DNA of 64,000 nucleotides from Indolivaga alginatilytica (GCF_003201355.1 NZ_QICL01000014.1:1-64000); one strand, 5' to 3'; shown: positions 25,034 through 34,400, counted from the stretch's first letter. Notes: generated by a model from the sequence alone, not told the origin. Made by a program: numbers and translations.

Positions 25034-25375
25034 TTAGACTCCAAGAGCTTGCGTGAATAAATTGAAATTGTATTCTCTTGCTTTATCTTGTATTAAGAAC
25101 CAGTCTACAATTGTCCATACACAACATCCACCAGCAGTAAGTAGTTTTAATACACCTAAACCAGTTTCGCCTAGCATAAATCTGTCTATACCTAGAGGAC
25201 CAGCCAAAAGAGATATTATAAGCATGGTTGTTGGGTCTTTATAATCCAAAGATAAAGCTAATTGAAATTTGCTGTCATCTAATTGGCTTAGTTTATTGGA
25301 AATTAAAGAAAGTTGGCTTGTTGAAAATTTCTTTCCATTTGTAGCCAAAAACATATCAATTTTGTTTTGATCCAT
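25034..25375 (-). CDS. TM2 domain protein
   Basis: A 113-aa paralogue of the downstream TM2 protein, with LGIDRFMLGETGLGVLKLLT and VWTIVDWFLI forming two membrane helices separated by a short turn, and a helical N-terminal half ending SLDYKDPTT. The pair shares the phrase DYKDP/NYKDPS before the first helix, so they arose by tandem duplication. Function unknown. It is divergent from valS. Confidence 0.88.
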   Translation of the reverse strand: MDQNKIDMFLATNGKKFSTSQLSLISNKLSQLDDSKFQLALSLDYKDPTTMLIISLLAGPLGIDRFMLGETGLGVLKLLTAGGCCVWTIVDWFLIQDKAREYNFNLFTQALGV

Positions 25376-25598
25376 TGGGTGTTTTTTTGTTAGTTATTTT
25401 ATTAAAATTAAGGCAAAAGTATTCATAATAAACGGACTATGCAATAGGCTAAAAACCATTCTGTTTTTTTGTATAATAATGTTATAATACAGTTTCTTAT
25501 GGTGCTAATGCATGGTAGGGATGATTTAATCTTTTGGTAAGCATTCATATCTGCAAACATTTTCGTATTTTCGCAGTTCGAAAAATATTTTTTTAATT

Positions 25599-28214
25599 AT
25601 GGAAATTGCAAGTAAGTACAATCCTGCGGAAGTAGAGGATAAATGGTATGAGTATTGGATGAAAAATAATCTTTTTCATTCTGAACCAGACAGTCGCGAG
25701 CCGTTTACTGTCGTCATTCCTCCTCCTAATGTCACAGGTGTTCTGCATATGGGACACATGTTGAACAATTCTATACAGGATATACTAGTCCGTCGTGCAC
25801 GCATGATGGGTAAAAATGCTTGCTGGGTTCCGGGAACAGACCATGCTTCTATTGCTACTGAGGCTAAAGTGGTAGGCAGATTAGCTTCGCAGGGAATTAA
25901 TAAAAGAGACCTTACTCGTGATGAGTTTTTGAAACATGCTTGGGAATGGACTGACGAACATGGTGGAATAATCCTCGAACAATTACGTAAACTTGGAGCT
26001 TCGTGCGATTGGGATCGGACTTGTTTTACACTGGATGAGAAACGTTCGGAAAGCGTATTCAAAGTATTTGCAGACCTTTATCGCAAAGGTTTAGTATATC
26101 GCGGAGTTCGCATGGTCAATTGGGATCCTGCTGCAAAAACTGCTCTGTCGGACGAAGAGGTTATACATAAAGAAGAAAACAGTAAATTATATTACTTAAA
26201 ATATGAGGTTGAAGGCGAAGATGGTTTTGCTGTTGTTGCAACTACACGTCCTGAAACTATTTTTGGAGACGTTGCTGTTTGTATCAATCCGAATGATGAG
26301 AAAACAGCGCATCTGAAAGGTAAGAAGGTTATAGTTCCAATTGTAAACCGTGTTGTTCCTATCATCGAGGATGATTATGTAGATATGGAGTTTGGAACGG
26401 GATTTCTGAAAGTTACTCCTGCCCATGATGTAAATGACTATATGTTGGGTGAGAAACATAATTTGGAAGCTCTCGATATTTTCAATGACGATGGTTCACT
26501 CAACGCACATGGACTTCAATACGAAGGTCTGGACAGATTTGATGTCCGCAAGAAGATCGAAAAAGATTTGGAAGAAGCAGGACTTTTGGAAAAAGCGGAA
26601 GCTTATACCAATAAAGTAGGTTTCTCGGAGCGTACCAATGTACCCATCGAACCAAAGCTATCCATGCAGTGGTTTTTAAAGATGGAAGATTTGGCAAAAC
26701 CGGCTCTTGATGCTGTTGAAGACGATACAATAAAATTCTATCCGGCACGCTATAAAAATACATACCGTTATTGGATGGAGAACATCAAAGATTGGTGTAT
26801 AAGCCGTCAACTTTGGTGGGGACATCGTATCCCTGCATACTATTTGCCCGAAGGTGGCTATGTAGTAGCAGAGACTCCCGAACTGGCTTTGATTGAAGCT
26901 CAAAAAAAGAATCCAAGCTTAACGATGGAAGATCTTCGCCAAGATGAAGACTGTCTGGATACTTGGTTCTCTTCATGGTTATGGCCTATATCGGTATTTG
27001 ATGGCATAAATCATCCTGATAATAAGGATATAGAGTATTATTATCCTACGAGCGATTTGGTAACAGGTCCGGATATTATCTTCTTTTGGGTAGCCCGTAT
27101 GATAATGTCGGGTTATGAATATCGCAAGAAACCATGTTTTCAGAATGTATACTTTACAGGAATTGTTCGCGACAAGCAAGGTCGTAAGATGTCTAAACAA
27201 TTAGGAAACTCTCCTGACCCTATTGAGCTGATGGCTAAGTATGGAGCAGATGGGGTACGTATGGGCTTACTGCTTACGGCTCCTGCAGGAAATGATATTC
27301 CTTTTGATGAAGCTCTTTGCGAACAAGGACGTAACTTTAATAGTAAAATATGGAATGCTTTCCGCCTTGTAAAAGGGTGGGAGGTTGATAACTCAATAGA
27401 GCAACCCGAAGCAGCAACTATTGCCGTGAAATGGTTTGATGATGTATTGTCGAAAACAATTGCAGAAGTAGATGAGCTGTTTGCTAAATACCGTTTGTCG
27501 GAAGCTCTAATGCTTGTTTATAAATTGTTCTGGGACGAGTTCTCATCGTGGTATTTGGAAGTAATTAAACCTGCTTACCAAAAACCGATCGATGCGAAAA
27601 CCTATCAGCAGACACTTGGTTTCTTCGATTCGCTATTAAGAATATTGCATCCATTTATGCCTTTCATCACAGAGGAATTATGGCAAGCTCTTTCAGAAAG
27701 AAAAGATGGAGAAAGCATAATGATTGCGTCTATGCCTGCTGCTAAAATAGTAGATAGCGATCTTCTGAATTCATTTGAGAAGGTTAAAGAAATTGTTTCG
27801 GGTATCCGTACCATCAGATTACAGAAAAATATAGCTAATAAAGATCCGTTGGAATTAGAGATTATGGGAGATCATGATGACTCACTTAATTCTGTTATTT
27901 CTAAAATGGGTAATATCTCAGAGATCAGGAAGACATCGGATAAAAATCCATTGGCAATATCTTTCCTTGTAGGAACCACAGAATTTGCTGTACCTATGGG
28001 TAACAATATTGATGTGGAAGCCGAGATTGCAAAACTTGAAGCTGATCTTGTTTATCAACAAGGTTTCTTGAATTCGGTTATGAAGAAACTGAGTAACGAA
28101 AAGTTTGTAGCTAATGCAAAAGCTGATGTCGTAGATGCAGAACGTAAAAAACAAGCGGATGCTGAAAGTAAGATCAAAACCATTGAAGAAACGATTCAAA
28201 GCTTAAAGAAATAA
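25599..28214 (+). CDS. valS: Valine--tRNA ligase
   Basis: An 871-aa class I aminoacyl-tRNA synthetase. The HIGH-type motif is HMGH (50-53) in [20 protein letters not shown], and the KMSKS-type motif is KMSKQ (530-534). CP1 editing-domain signatures include [13 protein letters not shown] and [16 protein letters not shown]. The C-terminal 70 residues form the expected coiled coil ([13 protein letters not shown]). Length is typical for Bacteroidota. The stop codon is the first triplet of dispersed repeat copy 7. Confidence 0.97.
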   Translation: MEIASKYNPAEVEDKWYEYWMKNNLFHSEPDSREPFTVVIPPPNVTGVLHMGHMLNNSIQDILVRRARMMGKNACWVPGTDHASIATEAKVVGRLASQGINKRDLTRDEFLKHAWEWTDEHGGIILEQLRKLGASCDWDRTCFTLDEKRSESVFKVFADLYRKGLVYRGVRMVNWDPAAKTALSDEEVIHKEENSKLYYLKYEVEGEDGFAVVATTRPETIFGDVAVCINPNDEKTAHLKGKKVIVPIVNRVVPIIEDDYVDMEFGTGFLKVTPAHDVNDYMLGEKHNLEALDIFNDDGSLNAHGLQYEGLDRFDVRKKIEKDLEEAGLLEKAEAYTNKVGFSERTNVPIEPKLSMQWFLKMEDLAKPALDAVEDDTIKFYPARYKNTYRYWMENIKDWCISRQLWWGHRIPAYYLPEGGYVVAETPELALIEAQKKNPSLTMEDLRQDEDCLDTWFSSWLWPISVFDGINHPDNKDIEYYYPTSDLVTGPDIIFFWVARMIMSGYEYRKKPCFQNVYFTGIVRDKQGRKMSKQLGNSPDPIELMAKYGADGVRMGLLLTAPAGNDIPFDEALCEQGRNFNSKIWNAFRLVKGWEVDNSIEQPEAATIAVKWFDDVLSKTIAEVDELFAKYRLSEALMLVYKLFWDEFSSWYLEVIKPAYQKPIDAKTYQQTLGFFDSLLRILHPFMPFITEELWQALSERKDGESIMIASMPAAKIVDSDLLNSFEKVKEIVSGIRTIRLQKNIANKDPLELEIMGDHDDSLNSVISKMGNISEIRKTSDKNPLAISFLVGTTEFAVPMGNNIDVEAEIAKLEADLVYQQGFLNSVMKKLSNEKFVANAKADVVDAERKKQADAESKIKTIEETIQSLKK

Positions 28215-28227
28215 GGTTACGACCTTA
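28212..28227 (+). repeat. Dispersed repeat, copy 7 (palindrome only)
   Basis: TAAGGTTACGACCTTA: a 6-bp stem with a 4-nt loop. Its TAA is the valS stop codon. Confidence 0.7.
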
Positions 28228-28241
28228 TACTATACCTATAG

Positions 28242-28274
28242 AAAAAGAGCTCTACCAACGGTAGAGCTCTTTTT
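28242..28274. terminator. Terminator between valS and the glycosyltransferase gene
   Basis: AAAAAGAGCTCTACC pairs perfectly with GGTAGAGCTCTTTTT around AAC. The A- and T-runs on both sides suit a bidirectional terminator for convergent genes. Confidence 0.88.
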
Positions 28275-28289
28275 TATTTAAGATATGCA

Positions 28290-29225
28290 TTAAGCAGTTG
28301 TTTCTGTTTCTTTAGCTATATATATAGGACGCTTTTTTGTTTCCAAATAAGTTTTCGATAAGTACTGTCCGAGTATTCCCAAGCAAAGCAATTGAATACC
28401 TCCAATAAAGAATATGGCACATATCAAAGACGGATAACCGGGAACGGGATCGCCCCACAGTAAAGTCTTGGTGATAATCATACAAATCCAAACGAGTGAT
28501 ATAAGGAAGAATACAAATCCAAATACAGAGGCTATAGCCAAGGGACGAGTAGAGAAAGCTATAATACCTTCGAGTGAGTAAAAGAATAGCCCCCAGAACG
28601 ACCATTTTGTCTCTCCGGCTACACGTTCTACATTTTCATAAGCAATCCATTTGGTATTGAATCCTACCCATCCAAAAATACCTTTCGAGAATCTGTTGTA
28701 TTCTCCTACCTGCAAGATTGAATTTACCATTGCACGAGACATCAATCTGAAATCTCTGGCTCCGTCTACAATTTCGGTATCCGATATTTTATTGATCAGC
28801 TGATAGAATTGTTTGGCGAAAAATGAACGTATGATAGGTTCGCCCTTACGGTCTTCTCTACGGGTTGCAACACAATCAAAATCTTCAGTTTTAAGAGATT
28901 CATACATCTCAACCAGTAAATGTGGTGGATCTTGAAGGTCGGCATCCAACATGGCAACATAGTCGCCTGTTGCAGCCTCAAGTCCAGCGTATATAGCTGC
29001 TTCTTTGCCGAAGTTTCGAGAGAATGAGACATAACGTACTCTGTCATCTTTTTTTCTAAGTTCTTTGATAACTTGTAGCGTTTTATCTTTAGAGCCATCA
29101 TTCACAAAAATGAACTCGAAATCTTGTCCATTCATTTGTTGAGCTACTTTTACTAGTTCTTCGTATAAATATGGAAGAGCCTGTTCTTCGTTGTAGCAGG
29201 GAACAATTGCTGATATTTTATCCAT
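28290..29225 (-). CDS. Membrane-anchored family 2 glycosyltransferase (DPM1/GtrB-like)
   Basis: A 311-aa enzyme with a GT-A domain (SAIVPCYNEEQALPYLYEEL, FIFVNDGSKDKT, YVAMLDADLQDPPHLL as the DXD region) and two C-terminal membrane helices (about 236-258 and 268-292). This is the layout of polyprenyl-phosphate glycosyltransferases such as GtrB and bacterial DPM1-like enzymes, which load a sugar onto a lipid carrier. It is last in a leftward glycan cluster, overlapping the next glycosyltransferase by 8 bp. Confidence 0.9.
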   Translation of the reverse strand: MDKISAIVPCYNEEQALPYLYEELVKVAQQMNGQDFEFIFVNDGSKDKTLQVIKELRKKDDRVRYVSFSRNFGKEAAIYAGLEAATGDYVAMLDADLQDPPHLLVEMYESLKTEDFDCVATRREDRKGEPIIRSFFAKQFYQLINKISDTEIVDGARDFRLMSRAMVNSILQVGEYNRFSKGIFGWVGFNTKWIAYENVERVAGETKWSFWGLFFYSLEGIIAFSTRPLAIASVFGFVFFLISLVWICMIITKTLLWGDPVPGYPSLICAIFFIGGIQLLCLGILGQYLSKTYLETKKRPIYIAKETETTA

Positions 29226-30258
29226 TTATAACTTTGTTTTTGTATAAAATTAGAGTGTTGAAGAGGTTGAGCAAAAGAATGAGGCGATATTTAATCATTC
29301 CGATTATTAAATCTCCTTTTAATCCTGATTTCTCTCTCTGTATATCTTTTATAGACAATCTGGTGTTCGGATTGTTTATTATTGTTTTAATATTTTTATA
29401 TCGCTTGAAGAAGCTGTTCGTATTATTTGTAAAATACTCATTATTAATAGAGGTAACAGCTCTTAATGTGTAATCGTTTTTAATCCTCTTATTGGCTTCT
29501 GTTATAAACGGATCAGATTTTACGTGAGTATATGCTTTCTTAAGGTCATCAAGAAATATTAATTCTTGTTGCCAACGGATAGGATCGTATCTGTTAGACA
29601 GAGATTCATCGTTTACCTGATAATGATAGAGAACAGAATCTATAAAGAACATTCTGTTTGAATGCAACATCGCTGTGATGGTGAATAGTCGGTCTTCGCA
29701 TCTCCTCAATTCTTTATTGAAGCGGATATGATTTTTCTCGATAACCTTTCTTCTGAATAGATGAATCCAAAGAACTCCGAGGATAAACATACCTCCGAAT
29801 TTCTCTGATCCAACCATTGGTAATACGATTTCTTGCTCAAATCTTTCCCCTGAATATTCTCCTTTAAAAGGCAGTTGATTCAATATCTCACTTTTCCGGT
29901 ATGCATTGAATCTAAGTATATCTATGCTGTTATTATCCAGATAAGGTATAAGAGTTTCGTATGTGTTTAGCTCTATGTAATCATCGGGGTCTACAAAGCT
30001 TATATAATCTCCTGTTGCGATATCTAATCCTGCATTACGGGCAGATGAAACTCCTCCGTTTGCTTGATGTATCACATTTATGCGAGGGTCATTCTGTGCA
30101 TAAGCATTACAAATATCTCCCGAAGAATCCGTTGATCCATCATTTATAAGAATAATGTCTAAAGCGGTGTAGGTCTGATTCACAACGGAATCAAGGCAAC
30201 GCCCCAGAAATTGTTCCATATTATAGATCGGGATTATTATAGAGATAGTAGGAGTCAT
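29218..30258 (-). CDS. Family 2 glycosyltransferase
   Basis: A 346-aa GT-A enzyme with ISIIIPIYNMEQFLGRCLDS then VVNQTY, IILINDGSTDSSGDIC and ISFVDPDDYIE (DXD region), the standard N-terminal block of capsule and O-antigen glycosyltransferases. The middle contains LRRCEDRLFTITAM, where an acidic residue is the usual base (ED motif). The C-terminal 80 residues are Asn/Lys-rich, ending in a hydrophobic stretch that may bind the membrane. Its acceptor is unknown; it overlaps the DPM1-like gene. Confidence 0.9.
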   Translation of the reverse strand: MTPTISIIIPIYNMEQFLGRCLDSVVNQTYTALDIILINDGSTDSSGDICNAYAQNDPRINVIHQANGGVSSARNAGLDIATGDYISFVDPDDYIELNTYETLIPYLDNNSIDILRFNAYRKSEILNQLPFKGEYSGERFEQEIVLPMVGSEKFGGMFILGVLWIHLFRRKVIEKNHIRFNKELRRCEDRLFTITAMLHSNRMFFIDSVLYHYQVNDESLSNRYDPIRWQQELIFLDDLKKAYTHVKSDPFITEANKRIKNDYTLRAVTSINNEYFTNNTNSFFKRYKNIKTIINNPNTRLSIKDIQREKSGLKGDLIIGMIKYRLILLLNLFNTLILYKNKVING

Positions 30259-30340
30259 AAGTTACATTCAATAATATCGTTGTATGTTTACTTGTAGTGG
30301 CAGACTTGTATATCTGTCCGAGTTACTACATAATTACTAA

Positions 30341-30357
30341 AAAGGTCTATGACCTTA
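30341..30357 (-). repeat. Dispersed repeat, copy 8 (palindrome only, coding enters it)
   Basis: AAAGGTCTATGACCTTA. The minus-strand gene ending here reads into the palindrome: its last three residues (Leu-Arg-Ser) and its TAG stop are spelled by the repeat bases. Upstream sequence is too diverged to call a full copy. Confidence 0.7.
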
Positions 30358-31030
30358 GTTTTTTATAAATAGCTTCTGCTATAAAGAAATCTTCTTCCCA
30401 ATCGATGTCGAAAGAATCTATATCATTATTCTCAAATAAGAATGGTTTCTTTCCGATTCTGTCTTCAAGATTTCTGTATATATCTATATCTGCCAGAAAT
30501 ATCCCGCTATTGATTTCGTAAAGCGGCTCAATAGTTTGGGTTCTTGGCCATTTCTCTTTGTTGCGGTTATAATTTACAGCACCTTCTTTATTCCAGATGA
30601 AAGTTCGCAAGGCAGTGACTGACATTAGAGAATCATGATCGCCCTTACTTAGAGCATTTTTATAGGCATCGATTGCTTCTTCATATATTTTACCATCAAT
30701 GAAGGGTGATGTTACATGAGTCCACAAGACAGCTCCTTCTGTGATGATAGTAGGTACATATTTTACCAGATCATCAGTAGATGTGCTTGATGTTGCCAGA
30801 TGCTCAGGTCGTCTGTCTATTCTTATTTTATCGCTTGATACTGTTTCGGCTAGTTGAATTACCTCTTCATCATTAGTAGACAAAACAATAGAGTCAATAG
30901 CATTACAAGCTACCAGTTGTTGTAATTTTATCTTTAATAGTCCACCCTCAATACCTGCAAAAGTGCGAGTGTTCTTATGAGGAACTCTTTCGCTGCCTGC
31001 CCTACATGGAAGAAAAACTGATATTTTCAT
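30347..31030 (-). CDS. CMP-sugar synthetase-like cytidylyltransferase (NeuA family)
   Basis: A 227-aa protein of the acylneuraminate cytidylyltransferase family, which couples a 2-keto sugar acid to CMP. The N-terminal CTP loop reads RAGSERVPHKN (10-20), matching the family's RxGSKRxPxKN motif. IVLSTNDEEVIQLAE and SSTSTDDLVKYV follow. The C-terminus has FLFENNDIDSFDIDWEEDF, like the metal-binding and substrate-recognition end of NeuA enzymes. The substrate need not be sialic acid: no neuB or neuC is here; instead the next gene upstream is a pyruvate-aldolase-like fusion. The last codons lie in a dispersed repeat. Confidence 0.87.
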   Translation of the reverse strand: MKISVFLPCRAGSERVPHKNTRTFAGIEGGLLKIKLQQLVACNAIDSIVLSTNDEEVIQLAETVSSDKIRIDRRPEHLATSSTSTDDLVKYVPTIITEGAVLWTHVTSPFIDGKIYEEAIDAYKNALSKGDHDSLMSVTALRTFIWNKEGAVNYNRNKEKWPRTQTIEPLYEINSGIFLADIDIYRNLEDRIGKKPFLFENNDIDSFDIDWEEDFFIAEAIYKKLRS

Positions 31031-31077
31031 TTAATAAAACATTATTTAGTTATAACTAACTGTCGTATTTATATTTA

Positions 31078-31107
31078 TGAAAGCAATAACACGGTCTGAA
31101 ACCTTTA
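31078..31107 (-). repeat. Dispersed repeat, copy 9 (partial)
   Basis: GAAAGCAATAACACGGTCTG followed by AAACCTTTA keeps the CAATAA segment and the palindrome with mismatches. On the minus strand its end supplies the TAA stop of the aldolase-fusion gene. Confidence 0.65.
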
Positions 31108-32664
31108 ATCTATTAATAATCGGTATACCGATAAATTTTTCACTCCTTGATATTTTGTAGCAGTTATGGTTGCTACCTCTATATCGGGTCTTTTATCTAC
31201 AATCTGTGAAAGCAGATATTCGTTTTCGGAAGTGAGTAGTCTTTCATTTTCATTTATCAAGCCATCATAGCCGTCATATCCTGCAATATATACAGTTGTT
31301 GCAGATAATTCTATTGCTGTTTGCAATGCCAATGCTGTATGCGAATCTTGATAAAGTGGAGAGAATGTTACTTCTTTAAGCTCGAAGCTCTTGTCTATTA
31401 GCTGTTGAGGAATATAAGTTCCCATTTTTCGAGGGTAAGAAGGTAGAACACACGAAATTTTATTCAGATCGAAGTCTGCAAATACTTTCTCTAAACGGTG
31501 TCCTTCGTTTCCTACTAAGCAGAAAAACTGAGGAATATCTATGTCATTATAATAACCTGCATTTTTGCTGCTTGCATGAATGATGCAGATGCTTTTGTCT
31601 TCTTGTTTCTTTATAAACTGTTTTATTGCGGTCGCACAATTGGCTCCACTTGGACCTCCTCCTATAATAAGCACAGTGTCGAAATGTGATTTGTCAGAAT
31701 TGAAGATAGGAAGTTTTAGGTTGTCTCCTTTTTTATCCTTCATATTATGCAATGCCTGCAAGATACTATTGATAGAGTAAAAGCGACGAGTAACCCAATC
31801 CATCACATCCTTTTGTGGTAGTGAATTGAAACCCGAAACCATATAAGGAAGGTTGGTTCCCCAACCATATTCTTCTTTTAAACGTTCAAAATCGGCAACA
31901 GTAGTACTTAGGCTGTTGAAATCTAACGATACACCTTCTTTTGAGGAGAAGTAAGATAGTAGCAGTTCGGTTTTCATATTACCTGCACCTCGTCCCATTC
32001 CCGTAATAGTAGTATCAATAAGTTCGCATCCAGCTTTTATGGCTGCCAGTGTATTGGCAAATGCCAATTCGGTATTGTTATGACCATGAAAACCAATTTT
32101 ACATTGCAGTACCGATCTTAGGTGTCGGGTTATGGTTTCTACTTCTTCCGGGAATATACTTCCATAAGAATCAACCATAGAGAAGCTATCAACTTTACCA
32201 TTTAATGAGGCTACATCTGTCATGAAATCAGGATACTCAGTCATCCATTTGGATACGTACATTACGTTGAATCCCATTTCGAATCCCATTTCTTTGATGC
32301 GAGCAGCAGTTTCTCCTGCACGTTTTATATTGGCAGGGTCAACAGCCATTCTTACAATGTCTATTGTTCCTTTGCAAGAAGATAAGAGCTTTTCAAGATC
32401 ATCTATCTTAACTTCTTTCTCATTCAACATAATGCCTATTTTCTTCGAAGGCATATGCTGACGAGCGTATTTCAATATATAATCGGGGCAGTAATTATAC
32501 TCCCCTTTATATCCATCCTGAACTAAAGATCTGTACCCGATTTCAATATACGAAACAGGCAGTTTCTCCATTGCCTGAAAATAATTAAGAGTCAGGTTTT
32601 CATTAAAATCCCAATTGGTGTAATATCCTCCATCCCTAAGGGTACAGTCTACTATATCTATCAT
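31105..32664 (-). CDS. DRE-TIM aldolase domain fused to a Rossmann-like domain
   Basis: A 519-aa two-domain protein. Residues 1-300 form an HMGL-like/4-hydroxy-2-oxovalerate-aldolase-like domain: DCTLRDGG (6-13) with the conserved Arg10 and Asp11, FHGHNN (192-197) with metal ligands His193 and His195, and GMGRGAGN (222-229). Such enzymes make or break C-C bonds using pyruvate or acyl-CoA. From about 330 a second domain begins with VLIIGGGPSGANCATAI (331-347) and ends in short beta/alpha units (TVYIAGYDGYDG); it resembles MptE/DUF115-like sugar-pathway domains or a dinucleotide-binding fold, and I cannot name it. It sits between a CMP-sugar synthetase-like gene and a GT-B-like gene (4-bp overlap), so a role in making a keto-acid sugar is plausible. 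Confidence 0.78.
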   Translation of the reverse strand: MIDIVDCTLRDGGYYTNWDFNENLTLNYFQAMEKLPVSYIEIGYRSLVQDGYKGEYNYCPDYILKYARQHMPSKKIGIMLNEKEVKIDDLEKLLSSCKGTIDIVRMAVDPANIKRAGETAARIKEMGFEMGFNVMYVSKWMTEYPDFMTDVASLNGKVDSFSMVDSYGSIFPEEVETITRHLRSVLQCKIGFHGHNNTELAFANTLAAIKAGCELIDTTITGMGRGAGNMKTELLLSYFSSKEGVSLDFNSLSTTVADFERLKEEYGWGTNLPYMVSGFNSLPQKDVMDWVTRRFYSINSILQALHNMKDKKGDNLKLPIFNSDKSHFDTVLIIGGGPSGANCATAIKQFIKKQEDKSICIIHASSKNAGYYNDIDIPQFFCLVGNEGHRLEKVFADFDLNKISCVLPSYPRKMGTYIPQQLIDKSFELKEVTFSPLYQDSHTALALQTAIELSATTVYIAGYDGYDGLINENERLLTSENEYLLSQIVDKRPDIEVATITATKYQGVKNLSVYRLLID

Positions 32665-33911
32665 GATAGTTGCGGATTAAATACATACTTAATAATATCT
32701 TTCATTTCCTGTCTGACCTCTTCCTCCGGTTTTTGGCTAAACTCATCTAGTTTAGTTTCGAACTCCGGTAGGTTTACAAATTTGTCGTCCATACCGATAA
32801 ATTCTTCATTTTCTGATTCAGACCATCGTAAGGAAATCTTACCTAAAGCCAACGATTCGTAATAAGCAGTTGTATTAACAGCAATCGTAAAGTTGACCAT
32901 ATCTGATCTTAGCACTTCTTGTACCGAATGTTCCCGTCCAAGGAAAATCATATTGTCGGAAATGCTGGCAAACGATTTATGTTCCACATCCATCAAAAAA
33001 GGGTGCTTCTTTATATAGAACAGTATTTTATTATTATGGTTCTTATTAAATTCTTTGAGTAAAGAAAGTAGCCTGTCATTAGATGGAATGTAAATAGCCC
33101 GTCCCAGTAAAACCAGACATTTGGTAAAGGATTGATCTACGTGCCCAATCGTTACATCCTTGTATTTAGGGTTTCCCATCAATATTAATCTTGATTGGTC
33201 TATCCCCTTTGAAGTCAGATAATCGACCGTCGATTGTCCCCAACACAAAAGCTTGTCGGCTATCATATTGCCGAAATTGATATAGTCGAAAGGAATCATT
33301 AGTTTGAAATCGCAAAAAATTCCATGCTGCATCGATATGGTTTCTATCCCTCTGTTTTTGAAGTAAAGGGTAAGTAAGCTTTCTTCCTTATAAGCTGCAT
33401 TGAAACAAATATATCTTTTGATGTTTTCGGGACATTGTGCCTTTTCCAATGCATTTATCTGGTTAAACAGCTTGGTCAATAAGCCTACTAAAAACAGCTT
33501 AGTCATAAAAGATTCGCCAATTGAGCGACCAAAAATGAGTTTAAATGCTTTAGCCAAGTGCTTGAAATATGAAAAACTGAGGAAGGATATTTTCTTATTG
33601 GGAAGGGCGGACAGTTTAACAATTGAAGAATCGGGATAAATGGACTTTACCGAATTTGCTAAGTCTTGATAATCGTCTCTATCTATAAGAAATGATATAA
33701 CAGAAGATGATTTAGTATCAAGAACTTTGCTTAAGTCTTTAATCTGTGTGCTGATGTAAAACTCTTTAAATACCTCTCTTGCCGAAATAGCATCGTCACT
33801 AAACAGGAATGTGAAATAGCCCGGAACCAGAAGCTTTACATTATACCCTTTGTATGTATAATTTAACTTCTCAAGTAAAGACTTATATCGATTATAATAC
33901 GTTTTATCCAT
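32661..33911 (-). CDS. GT-B-like protein of the glycan cluster
   Basis: A 416-aa soluble protein. The middle contains GIETISMQHGIFCDFK, a His-containing loop like those of TagF-type and capsule-polymer transferases, then KLLCWGQSTVDYL and RLILMGNPKYKD. The C-terminal half has ILFYIKKHPFL and TTAYYESLALGK, matching the donor-binding side of GT-B enzymes (HP motif and E of the Ser/Thr-Glu region). I therefore read it as a glycosyltransferase or phospho-sugar polymer transferase, possibly using the CMP-activated product of the neighbouring genes. It is the first gene of the leftward cluster. Confidence 0.68.
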   Translation of the reverse strand: MDKTYYNRYKSLLEKLNYTYKGYNVKLLVPGYFTFLFSDDAISAREVFKEFYISTQIKDLSKVLDTKSSSVISFLIDRDDYQDLANSVKSIYPDSSIVKLSALPNKKISFLSFSYFKHLAKAFKLIFGRSIGESFMTKLFLVGLLTKLFNQINALEKAQCPENIKRYICFNAAYKEESLLTLYFKNRGIETISMQHGIFCDFKLMIPFDYINFGNMIADKLLCWGQSTVDYLTSKGIDQSRLILMGNPKYKDVTIGHVDQSFTKCLVLLGRAIYIPSNDRLLSLLKEFNKNHNNKILFYIKKHPFLMDVEHKSFASISDNMIFLGREHSVQEVLRSDMVNFTIAVNTTAYYESLALGKISLRWSESENEEFIGMDDKFVNLPEFETKLDEFSQKPEEEVRQEMKDIIKYVFNPQLS

Positions 33912-33982
33912 GTAAGTTTATAATAACAATGAGTGGCGAGACTTTGTTTCTTTATTCGTTTTTAGGTAACTCTTTTTTATTT

Positions 33983-34065
33983 TAAGGTCTCAGACCTGTT
34001 TAATGTTTCGGTAAGTGTAATATCTATAGTTTGTTACAACTTGAAAATACATCATTAAATACTTT
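33983..34065 (-). repeat. Dispersed hairpin repeat, copy 10 (full length)
   Basis: Reverse orientation: TAAGGTCTCAGACCTGTTTA, then TTTCGGTAAGTGTAATATCT, GTTACAACTTGAAAATACAT and CATTAAATACTTT. Together with copy 11 it forms an inverted pair around 330 bp with no convincing gene. Confidence 0.87.
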
Positions 34066-34238
34066 CATTTACTAAAGAATACATGTAAAGTACAAAGTTA
34101 ATCAAATCACATTATATAAGATACATATCTGTAAAAAATAAGAATCAGCAGAAAAGTTATTTTATCTGTTTATGTAACCAGTTATCAGTGAACGCACGAA
34201 CAATTAATAAGGAAAAATAAAACTCGTGAAAAATGTCT

Positions 34239-34246
34239 TACTTTTG
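34239..34246 (+). promoter_or_regulatory. Possible -7 promoter box
   Basis: TACTTTTG matches TANNTTTG perfectly. No clear -33 TTTG is present at the expected distance. Transcription would begin near 34253, almost on the ATG of the 22-aa frame. Confidence 0.4.
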
Positions 34247-34253
34247 TCACCTT

Positions 34254-34322
34254 ATGAGAAATGTGATATGTTTAGTTTATTCGATTTTAGCATTTACTGT
34301 TATTTACATATCTTTACGATGA
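34254..34322 (+). CDS. Possible 22-aa hydrophobic peptide
   Basis: ATG to TGA encodes MRNVICLVYSILAFTVIYIS plus Leu-Arg: a short basic start and one membrane-length hydrophobic stretch. It would be nearly leaderless relative to the -7 box. It could be a small membrane peptide, the leftover signal segment of a lost gene, or chance in AT-rich DNA. Confidence 0.2.
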   Translation: MRNVICLVYSILAFTVIYISLR

Positions 34323-34400
34323 GTTATTTTGACTGAGTAACTGAAAGTCTTTAATTTTACAAGCCTCTGCTCCGTTTACTTGTCAACTACTTTTATTAAA

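Larger units (their letters stand above)
34066..34400. other. Intergenic segment bracketed by inverted repeat copies
   Basis: No gene of normal size. It holds a perfect -7 box (TACTTTTG, 34239-34246) and a 22-codon hydrophobic frame. It lies between the divergent glycan-cluster and methyltransferase-like genes and probably carries their promoters. Confidence 0.35.
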
